Origin: Otis tarda
Taxonomy: Eukaryota; Chordata; Aves; Otidiformes; Otididae
Reading direction: 5' to 3'
Length of the DNA stretch: 64,000 bases
Assembly: GCA_026413225.1 (NCBI GenBank)
Contig: CM048552.1
Coordinates: 28,075,001-28,139,000 of the forward strand
Under the pieces are notes generated by a model that saw nothing but the letters and a program-made list of their open reading frames with translations, was not told the DNA's origin and did not search any database. Below are positions 49,601 through 61,600 of the stretch, one piece after another. Both the position numbers and the translations under genes were made by a program. Positions within the stretch are counted from its first letter, which is position 1. Each line of letters begins with the position of its first letter.

Positions 49601-52600
49601 TCTTCAACTAGATCAGGCATGATCCCTCAAGACCCATGTTCCCCTTTGTATAAGGGAGATATCAAACTGAACTTGAGAGTGAAAAGACAGAAACACTCTA
49701 AAAACTCTCAGCTGAATACAGTATTAAAATGAAGCTGTTATCTCCCTGAATGCCATAAGAACGTTATGAAATTATGTACATGGCAAGAAACTCCAGCTAT
49801 GACCGGAACACAAACCTCTGCGGTGCTGTCCAAACCCAGATTTACGCACAGCAGTGCACAGTCTAAAGAAAGATAGGCAAAGAGCTGAGGTAATCTGGGC
49901 TCTTCTGCTTCTCAACAGATCACGTACAGATCCAATGGCTGGGAAACACTCCATTTGTTTCACTGGTCAGGCAGTACAGATAAGTCCTCACACTGCAGGA
50001 ACTGAGATTTCACCATGATTCTTCCTGCACTGAGCCACTCCCATGAAAAATCCTGTTTTTAACTCAGGGATCAGTCCTCCCCAGGCAGCAGGAGGAATAG
50101 GTGACTGGATGCATTTTGCCTTGCTGTGGGTTACATTTGCCTCACTTGGATTACTCGCTCCTCAGTCTCATCTCCTGCTGTCCTCTGGTTTTCAGTTCGG
50201 TAGCACTCAGTGACAGTGAGTGTCATCGGACTGATAACGGGAGTCCAACTGAACTGAGTAAAGTAAAAATAGGACTGACAGGAGAAAGAGAAGTGACCAG
50301 AAATATGATCCTAGAGAAGAAAAACACTCTAATTTCTGGAAATAAACCTAACTTGCTTGCAAGAATAAGATATCTTTATATCTTTTTTTGGGTATTGTTC
50401 TTGAGGTTACTTTTGACAAAGCATCACGTGCATGTAAGTCTGCAAAGAACTCTGTTTTATCTACATAAATGCACGCTTAGGTTAGGCACAGGTCTTGTTT
50501 GGGAGACTGAAAGTTCAGTGTACAGCTTGTTCCTCTAGAGCTGCCAGGGTGTGCTGTGAAATCAGGGTGAATTATTTGCCAAGCTAATGGAAATACAGGC
50601 ATGTTTTCTTGTGACAAGGAGAGAAGTAAAGGAAATTTGTTTTGACCCTTTAAAGGATGCTAACAACTTGCTACAGCCTTCTGCTCCAGCCAAAGCTATT
50701 AAACACTATCAACTCTAGTTCCATGCCTACAATACACTTCCTGACTTCAGCTATTCTTTGTTTCCTACTATTCAGTTTGGTAAAGCCAGATTTTACATTG
50801 CTTGAAGGTTTTGTCTAATTCTGCTATGAGAATTACCACAGCTTCTTTTGCGCTGCATATGTTTATTAAACTTTTCCCAGGAAATTAAGGCACCTGCTTT
50901 GATTCTAAGAGATTTATTTACAAGAAAGGGAAATGGTATGGGGAATTTGTCTTCTATTTTCAAAGTCTGTTTAAAGAAAAAAGCTTCACTAAAAAAGCTT
51001 AGCAATGTGAAGTTACTTTTTTTTTTTTCTAAAAAACCTCAGATGACTCAAGAATATAAGCTTTACATATGAAAACAGTTGGCCTGTTGACCTTGCCACT
51101 TTAGTCCCTATGTATTAAAACCTAGCAGGCTGGAAAGGTGTGTTAAAATGCCAACCTTAAATTGCCTACTTAACACCTGGGTTTCTCCTCAAAAGTTTGT
51201 TCTTTGAGGTACGTAATATCCATTATACAGAAAAATTTACTGTGCTGGTCTATCAGAAAAACATTATTAAAGCCATCAGTATTTTACGGGGCTTTGACCT
51301 AATCTCTATTTCTGTTACTGTAATTATAATTATAATTATTCAAATCTTCATGTGTAGTAGCTGTGTGCTGCTACTGTGCTTGCTTAGACAGGCACCACCC
51401 CTGCTCCACTGAGGAGGAACCCAAACAAGCACTGAGGACGCCCACATTTTTGAGTGCCACCAGTACCTTTTGAAGTTAGCGAAAGGATGCCCAGACCCTC
51501 ACTGGATCTCTCTTGATTGATCACTAGTAACTCCAGCCAGGCAAACCATACAACCTGAAAAGTGTGAACTGTCCCACTGATGCCAATATGCTTACAGGCT
51601 CTGCCAGAGCTGGGCTATGGTCAAGTCTGAATATATATTTATACAAAAAAAAAGAGTCACAAGCTAGTTTTCTTTACATTTTTAGTGGAGGATATGGAAA
51701 CCATCTTTACGGTTTACCCTGTGCTGTTTTTAAACAGGCTTTTCCCTGATACCAAGACTGTAAGTATAATATTGTTTCACCAGATTATAGCATGTCCTTG
51801 TAAGACTTGAAACAGACATGTAAATAAAAAGTGGATATTACCTTTTTCTTTTTTTTTACTGTTGTGATAAATGCAATTTGTAAAATTTCCCAATGCATTC
51901 AATGTCCTTTAAAGAAACATGCATCAGAAGAAAATGTGTAAAGGATCATGAGTCACATTTGGGAAGTCATGTTCAGGACAGCGCTACTAACTTCAGAGAA
52001 GTTTGTGATATATGTTACTAAAAATTAGAAAATGCATGAGCACATGAAATCATTCTTAGTTTTTGTACTTCCAAATACTATTTGAATCTTAAAAATTGAC
52101 AGTTACAGTGCTTGGAAAACAATGGCATTACAGCAGAAGCAAAAAAAACCACTAAGCAATAAGCTCCAAATCATTCTGTTAAATCAGTGACATCAGCTAA
52201 ACATTTAAATGTTTCCTTGACTCTTTGAAATATCATATTTCTATAGCTACTGGTGCTTGTCTTCCTGACCACTACCACAGTTTATCAGAAAATTATGAAA
52301 AAGCATATTAGGTTTTTCCTACTGAAGCCAAGGGGAAGAGCATGGGAGGTGCTGGGACTCATAGAGGTAAAGCTGCACTTCTCCCTTCCCTCACCTCTCA
52401 AGCACCAGATTTCACCATTTTGAAGGTGTAGGGTGTAGCACATGGCAGCACTTCATGGCTGCAAGGCTACATGAAAGAGATGCAGGAGAACGTTTGGCTG
52501 TCAGCATTGCAAAGGGGTCCAATGCTCTCCCTGAGGATGCGCATCCATGCCTTGGTTGCATGGGATTACAGAACTTGAACGGTGTCTTCACTTGTTTCTA

Positions 52601-55600
52601 CTCTAAAAAATCCTTTTAAGAGCATTGTGTAATCTTCACCTGGCAAAAGTTTACCTGCAGTTATGCAGAGAAATTGGTACTTTGTTCCTGAAAACATACA
52701 GCTTCATGATGCCTTCTCCACTTCCTCACTAATCACTGTTTTCAACAGCAAACATTAGGTATCATGAGGTGTGTTATAAAGGTAAAACTCATTCTATTCT
52801 GTAGGAGCCTCAGGCTACAGCATGGGTGATTACAAAACATGAACATCCAGCAGTGTTCAGAGATGGGTAAGTTGCATGACAAGACAAGAAATCACCTAGA
52901 CTGTGGTGGTGGAGTCACCATCCCTGGAGGTGTTAAAAAACCATGTAGACATGGCACTTTGGGACATAGTGTAGCAGGCATGGTAGTGGTGTGTTGATGG
53001 TTGGACTTGATGATCTTAGAGGTCTTTTCCAACCTTAATGATTCTATGATTCTATGACTCTGGGTATGGTGGCAAGCACCTAACAAGGGAACCCCAAGAG
53101 CCCCTCTAGGCTGGGTTGCAGTAAGATTAGGGTCTGCCTGTCAACCTTGAATTCCATCTTAGAGCATATTGCTGTTGTGGGGACTGGCCAGATCAGCGGG
53201 CTCGAGACTCATTCCTTTGCACAAAATGAGAGATGCCACGAGTGCAGATGGCTAGGACCATAGCTTTTGTGTAAAGCTGGTTAAATGCAGAAAAATGACA
53301 AACAAGTAATTCCTAGGCAAATGAAACCCTAAACAAGCAAGTAGAACTGTTCCACCCCAGTTACTTGTTCAAACTGACCAATAAATTTGTCTTACAGGCC
53401 CTGTCTCCCTGTGCCTGCTTTCCATAATATGGCACAAAAAGAGTTTTCTGCTGGCAGATCTCTTAATGGAAATCATGAGTCTTTCCTAAGTACCATAGAG
53501 TATGCCAGAAAAGCAAAGAATGCTTTAACAAGCAAGGATATTCATGTTGGAAAACAGATTTGAAGGACTACACTCTTCTAGTCAGAGAAGAAAACCAGTC
53601 TGGTCAGGAGTGACTCCTACTGCATACATAACAATATTCAAATAGATTGTGGACAATTTTAAAGAACATCATGATTCAGAAAAAGGTTGTGATTGCAGGT
53701 CACTATTCCACAAAGCGAGAATCAATGGAAATGGCCAAAAAATAATTTGACACTAATAACTGAGAGCACAACCTCCTGCTCCCTGCCTGTGCTGAATTAC
53801 TGACTACACACCAGAAAAGCCCTGGTGATGGGCTTTGTTTTATCAGACTCATCAAAATCTGCAGGGCAGGCTCACCGAAATCTGCAGAAGTACTCATGAG
53901 AAAAATGCAACTGATGCCAATGGGTCAGCATTTGTAGCAACCAGCCATTCTCCAGAGATCTCCTCCTGAAGCACTTGCCTGTCCTGTCTCAATAAAGCCC
54001 AGCAGACGCAGAAGACTAGCAGCTTCAAGGAGACATCTGCTCTCCGCTGAAACACGGCCAAACTCCCTGTGCAGGTGGGGATATCATGTCAGCCAGTTCC
54101 TCAGAAAATACATTGACACTGTCGGAGTAAGCAGTCAGAAAATAAAGTGGCTGTTTTCCTCCCTACTGTGCTACTGGGAAACTACTGCAGTTTTCCCAAA
54201 GAGAAAATTAAGAAGCTTTCTTCATTTTATTATTTCTTTCATCTTCCACATACATCTGCGTGTATGTGTGACCAAATATGTCTATCTGTCTGTCTGTTTC
54301 TATGTTTAAAGAGACAGATTCATCAACATGAAGGCTAGGGTGAAGTTTTGACTACACTAAAGATAATGGGAATTCTTTTACTGAGTCCAGTAGGGTCTGG
54401 AGTTAATTAGAATCCAGAAACATTAATAAAAGTAAAGATACTATGTAAACAGATTTTTATATTATGTTTTAATTTATTATACATATTATATAAAATATGT
54501 ATATTATATTATTATATTGCCTTCAGTGCAGGTTTACAAACCTGTTATTAAGGTAATAAACTGCTATTAAGTATGACTTTTTAGAACTTGCTCTAGCTTC
54601 ATCCCTCCTAAATTTAGGCACTAATGGGAAATGGAAATATAGTGACCTTAGACTCTTTAGTTGTTCATGGAGAGAGACAGGCACCTTTGGAGGGTGCTTT
54701 GGATCTGGAAACCCCATTTTTCTCTTTATCATTTGTAAAGGGAGTCTAAGGAGAGGAGACTTAACCAGGTATGCTACCCACAAACACATTCCTGTTTACT
54801 GCTGCAATTCTTTTTAGCAAATCTGTATAACTCATTCTGCCCTTTCCCTCATTTCTACCTGAATATGGTTATTGCTGACAGTGAGTGCACAGTGATGCTC
54901 AGCTGCCTTTCCATTTCTTAAAAAAAAATTGCCTCTGCATTCCTCCTGTTAGAAGGTTGCCTTTCTTATGGGAGACCTTAAGATACTTATCCTTAAATAC
55001 GAGGTAACTGTTTCTTTAGTATTTCATAAAAATCAATATATCATTATTCTTCAGTTCTGGTCTTGTAATAAACTGCACTAGAACAGAGATATATGAACTT
55101 GGACTTCATAAAACAACAGGAGACTTTACAACTGAGGTCTACAGGAGATATTAACCTGATCTGGAAGGAAAAATTATTTTTTTTTTGGTAGCATTTGTTT
55201 GAATTCCGAGAAGGGATTTCAAAGTTGACAAAGGAAGTGTTGCAATCTATGAGACTCCCTTAGGCTTTTTTGGAACTCAGAGTATAAATTCAGCACAGCA
55301 GGAGTCTGGACAGGGAATGTGATGCTTGCTTCAGCTGTGACAGTATCTTCTCACTTCTTATCTACAAAGCTGAATTTATGGTTACCATTTATTTGAAAAT
55401 AAAGCATGCGGGCCAGAAAAATGTATGGACAAACCCTGTTCTTGTACAGCCCCACTAACACCTATAGCACAGCTCCTTGACTATTTTGAGCAAAATCAGG
55501 TACAAATTATAGAATCATAAGATAGTTTAGATTGGAAGGGACCTTTAAAGGTCATCTAGACCAACCCCCCTGCAAGGAGTAGGGACATCTCCAACCAGAT

Positions 55601-58600
55601 CAGGTTGCTCAGAGCCCTGTCCAACCTGGCCTTGAATATTTCCAGAGATAGGAATCTCTCTGGGCAACCAACCTGTGCCAGTGTTCCACCACCCTCACTG
55701 TCTAAAAAATTTTTTCCTGATGTCTAATCTGAATCTACCTTCTCCTAGTTTAAAACCATTACCCCTCGTCCTATCGCAACAGGCCCTGCTAAAGAGTTTC
55801 TCCCCATCTTTCCTGTAGGCCCCCTTTAGGTACTGGAAGATTGCCATAAGATCTCCCTGGAGCCTTCTCTTCTCCAGGCTGAACAGCCCCAGCTCTCTCA
55901 GTCTGTCCTCATAGGAGAGGTGCTCCAGCCCTCTGATCATCTTTGTGGCCCTCCTCTGGACTCTTTCCAACAGGTCCATGTCCTGATGTTGGGGGCTCCA
56001 GAACTGGACATAGTACTCCAGATGGGGTCTCACCAGAGCAGAGTAGAGGGGAAGAATCCCCTCCCTCGACCTGCTGGCCATGCTTCTTTTGATGCAGCAC
56101 AGGATGCAGTTGACCTTCTGGGCTGCAAGTATGCTCATTAGAGTGGGGACAGTGGTCCTGAAAATATCTGTCCTAATCTGATGACATAATTTCTGGCAAG
56201 AGCGATACTGCATAAAATTCAAAGTTTCTTTTGAAATGAACAAAAGACATTTTCATAAGAAAGCTACCAGAAAAATACAAAAGGAGTTACAAAGTTAAAC
56301 CTGCCTTCCCAATAAATGAAATTAAATGGCATATCTTTTCTTTCATCTTCAAGATAACAAATCCTTTTTAGTCCAAGATGGTTTTTATTACTGTTGTTTG
56401 TCTGGAAAAGAAAAGAGAGATGGATGTTCTGGATCAAAAAGCTCAAAAAATAAATTGCCAATGTAGATTTCATCCCACTGATTGTTTATTACAAGAGTAT
56501 TTGAGAGCTGTGGGAGATACAAGCTTATCTTAGTTCAGAACTATATCTCTTCAGTTTTCCAGAGATCACAAGTTTTAGGGAACCATCCAAGTTTATTTGT
56601 ATTTTCTTCTCTCTGTTGCCTAAAATACAAAGATCAAATTTTCTCTGGGGACTTCATGAGCATATCACTCTATTATACACATTTTCCTTCCTCCCCCTGG
56701 AGAGTTTTGGATTTCAATATTTTTTTTTACATCGATACGCTCTGCAACATATAGTGGGCTAAAAATTCTAAAATTAATTCAAATTGTTCTTAAAATTTTC
56801 TAACATATAATCTAAATTTTGTTGAATTTATCAGAAACTAAAAGTATTTATCTCCTCTGAATCTGTGATAGTGTCCAAAAATTCTAACAAAAGGAACATC
56901 CATGCTGAATCGTTGGCTCTGTCCCCATGGCCATCAAATGAACATTTTCCTATGGAGTTATGAGTCATGTTCATCATGCTAAGCAGGAAAGCAGTGCATA
57001 AGGCTTTAATAATACTATGAGCTCAAACGCAAACACATTTTTTTGAGAAAGAAGCTTTCATTAGAACAAATGCCATTATTATCTGTAATCTTATGGACAT
57101 TCAGAAATTCCATGTCTGGAAACTCCTAATTAATGTGCAAGAAAACTGTTTTTCAGAACTCTTAAGACCTTGTTCAGTCGTCGTATAAACTGACATTCAT
57201 AACGGCTCGAGTTTTTAATATCTCACTCCTAGACTAGCCTTGGAAGAAACATTTGAAACAGAATTGTATCTTGCGGAGAGACAAAGTCAACCATTGAATA
57301 TTCTTGCATTTTAATTCTAAACCCCACAGCTGGATATTAATATGACACAAAGTTTCAGAATAATTTCATTTAAATGCAGATGTGTAAAAGTAAAGTTTGT
57401 GTCTAAGCTATGTTATCATCAATGGAGAGAAATACACAGTTCGGGAGCACTGCTCGTTCCGTCCTACAGTTAGGCCTAAACTCTGTCATGTGAATCTTCC
57501 TTCAGAGGCATCTAACTGCCACCACTGCCAACAGCAAGAGCTCAGATGACGAGCTTGGATTAGAGCATACACACATTTATATTTATATATTGATGCATTT
57601 AAACTTATGTATTTATATTGACGTATTTAAATGTATATGTCTATTTTCACAGGACTTTAAACAATATCTGAAAACAAAGAAAAAGGATCTGCATTAAATG
57701 TAATTCCTTGTTTCAGAAAAAGCACCCGACTGAGCTCTGCTTTTCTCTCATTGTTCCATGTTGAAGAGCAGAACTCTGTTCCCCCCAGGCTGACGCTTGA
57801 TGTTGTATCAGAGTGACAGCCCTGAATGCCTTAGCCCTCCCATCCAAAAAGAGTGGAGGATGACACCTGCTTTCCTTCCAGGAGGTTCTCAGGTGCGGAG
57901 ATGGGAGCTGCTCTGCCCAGCCATCACTCTGCGCATTATACTGTGCTCAGAGCAACAGGGAGGGACCGTAATTGTGAAGGATTCAATAAAATGGCAAATT
58001 GCTTTATAAAAAAGCCTCTCTTTTTATTAGAAAGCAGCAGAAATTGTAAATGGCTTTAAAATGGCTGAGTAATGCTTTCCTCCTTAATGCCTGTATAAGG
58101 GTGTTACGGTATTTGTCAACCTCTGACTAAAAATTCCAGATTTTTACTTGCAGTGAGCTGAATTGCCCTTAACTGCATTAGCTTTAAGTGGAAGGCACGA
58201 ATACGTAACCGTTTAAAGCTTGGTACAAAAGCTCCGCATCCTTACATCTGTAGCCAAGTACTGGGTTTTTTCTTTTTCCAGAGAGAAAAGGACTCTTACG
58301 CAACAAACAGTAGATAGACACCACTTGTTTAAAACAAAATAATAATTATGTTCTGGATGGTATAGACCAGGCACAGGCCTTTCTTCCTGGCACACCACTG
58401 TAGGAAAAAACTGTGATCTGGCTGCAGATGTGACTGCACACTTGGTCCTCGCTAGTCCCAAAGGGGCAGACTTTGCAGGGTTGGTCCCCATCCTCAGCAA
58501 GGAAGTACTGAGAAGCACAAGCTGCAGGAACCCTGTTTCCCTCCTCTGCTTCTTCCAAATTCAGTAAACTTTGTGCAGACTTGACCACAGACACTTTGAG

Positions 58601-61600
58601 AAACTTTGAACTCCAGAGAGTTGGAAGGCTGTAATTTAGCCATATTCTGGAAAACATAAATATTGTGCTGGGAAAGAAGAAGAGCAAAAGCTGAGCTCCA
58701 GGCACCTTCATGTGAATCCTGCATCACCAACGAGTGAATGAGAGAAAAAAAAAATGATCAGCTTTCTATCCTGTTTGTTGCGACTTATCACACTTAAATA
58801 AAACCTGTGGGACACAAGTCCAAGAGTAGAATCATCCAATGAAGGACATATGAAATAGATACCACCGTGAGGCAAAACAGCTGTATAATTATCAGCACGA
58901 CTCCTAGGGAGATCCCAGGTGCACAGAGGCTGTTTCTCCCTCGCTAGATTCCCTCCTTTGCCTCCTGCATCACTAGGCAACTTCACAAGCCAAAGTCTCA
59001 AGGCATAGGACCACCCTTGCACATTCTCCCCTTGCTGAGGTGACATGAGGGCAGTCCTAGGAGGAAGAAACTCCTCCCTCTCTGCTCCCCACTGAAGGAA
59101 TTGGAACAGGAAGGAAATTCTGGTGATTTTACTAGATTGTGCTCTGTTGAGCCCAGAGCTGCCAACTCCGTTGTCTGCAGACCTCAGGTTTGGTAAGGCC
59201 TCATTTCCATCCCTCTCTGAACAGAAATCCAGTCATTTGCCCTACTTTTCTGGAAACCTCCCAGCACTTAGTTTCCACTTGATAGCTAATCTGAAGATAA
59301 ACCGTAAGCAACATTGAGGCCAGCAGTAACTTCGGTATAAAGCTGCTCCGTGTGTTGAGTTCTTACCCAAGGATCTGGCCCGCTTCTCTCCTTCTTGCCC
59401 GGATCCCCTACTCTATCACTGCCTGCACCGCATATCTGCTGCAGGGGAAGCTCTGCAGATGCCATGTGTGGCACATCAAGGGAACATGTCTCCCGCTTCT
59501 CACAAGCAAGGGTTATTTTTAAAATGTGCTATGGGAAGTATTTGAATGCAGACAACACTGAGGCCTTTTAGAGAGCTGCTTACAGGGCAGATTCCTCGTT
59601 CTCTGTCTAATCATTTCTGTTTCATGGCTGACTGATCTGTCCCCGGTTTCTATGCTATTGTGCCTCATAGTCAAGTGGGAAGAAATGCATTAAATGCTGG
59701 GTAAAAAGCAGAAGGTTCTGAATCTAGAAAAAATGCAATGGCTCTAAACAAAACTGAGCTAACCCTGAACCATACTTCTGGTTTACAATATCACTGAACA
59801 TTTTTTTTTCTCTGTCTTTCAGTACCGGACCAAGACTGGGGAACTCCTTCTGCTATACAAGCACATTTTTTACACTCTACCTGGATGATTTACAACTGAA
59901 GTAAAGGCAGCTACATGACGGAAGGGGACCACAGACTGACAGCTAAGTAACTGAACCTGTGTATCTTCACTCCAATCTGAGTCTGTCCCTTAGGTACTGG
60001 TTCTGAACTTTATGGCTACTTCTAACAAGCTGAACCTGAGAGTAGTGTCCAAATAAACTCAAATTTTGGCAAAATTCCTCTCTCTACTTTTCAGGTTGGA
60101 CCTATCCATGAAATACAAAATCCAAAAACCAAAGCAATAAAGCAATTCTTCCTTATCCTTGTAACAAAACAGAAAAATGTTGTTTTATGATGCCCACATT
60201 TTTTACAAATGCTGTTGTTTTTATGATGCAAAATGGATGCTGTCTGGTTGACATCAAATTCATGTTGATACATTCATTCCTGTGTCTTGATGTGACTACG
60301 TGCACTACCAGGAGCTCACTTGCTGACACAGGGGCAGTACCAGTATTCTGGCTGTTTGCTGGTTTTCAATGAATGTGTTGGTCCATGATTATTTCAAAAG
60401 GATAAACTGAAAAGCTTGGTTTTTCCATTCCTATAATTCTTATTTTTCAACTTTCTTTCAGATGATCGAACGTAACAAACTTTCTTAATCATTGCCCCTG
60501 TGGGAGGCAGAGAGGCAGGATGGGCTCTGTACGCTTCAGTTTCTTTCAAGTCCGTTAGGAGTTTTTTCCGTTAGTGGTCTCCCTCTTTTCCCAGCAGGAT
60601 CTTTCTTTCCCTAGTTAAGTATGTGGACACCCGGATTCCGACTTGCCTGGGGGCTGTGACTCATCCTCAGAAGGTTTGGTTGCTTTGGGGACTTCTTCTG
60701 TTGATGTACGCAACAAGCTATGATGCAGTCTCATTCTTCAGCTCTTGCATTCCCTGTCTACTCAGCTGCTCCTCCATGGGTAGAAGAAAAAAGAATCGCT
60801 CTCTCCTTTTTAAAACCAACCATTTTAATGGAAGTTTTGTACCATTGGGTACACAGATTATGTTTTTCTAAAGAAATTAAAACTTTATGCCTTTTCTTTC
60901 TAGATTGCAAAGCTGACAACAGCTCCTTAAAAACACCTCTGCCTGCTCTGAGGGATAATTCTTACTGTTGATCCAGCACGGTGGCTGGTCATATTCATCA
61001 CCTTCAACTTGTGTTGAAGTCAGTGGAATTTGAGGTTACTTGGGACCTTGCTATATTGTCTGCACATAGCATGAATCCTTTTACTGACATACATTCAGGA
61101 ACCGGAGTCCAACCTTTTCATTCTCTGGAAACAATGCAATATTTCTCTTTTTCAATAACAGGTTTTCCTGACCAGCAAACATGGTGAACTGCACACACTC
61201 TGACTCTGCAGGACACTAAATAAGCCAGTTAGTGGCTTAGTCACCCACTGCAGCTGGGCAACTCCTGTTTTTCCTAGGTTCTGACAAGCCCAGATGATAG
61301 CATCCTCAATTTTCACATGCATAGTATATTTTTTTTCTGCTAAGAGAAAGATAATCTCTCTGATTTTTCTGACTAAAGTGACTTCAAGCAAAAATCTCCA
61401 TCGACCTTGATTTGTCAAAACAGCTGAACTCTGAATTAAAAACTGAATGAAAGAATTCTAAATGAGGGCACAGTTAGATTTTGCTTAGCTTGTTTCCACT
61501 TTCTCGAAGGAAGGAAAAACACCAAGGAAAACAAAACAAGGAAACAAACCCAAGCACCCACCAGGACCTCTGATTCTGCACCCACGGGAGGGTCTGCACA

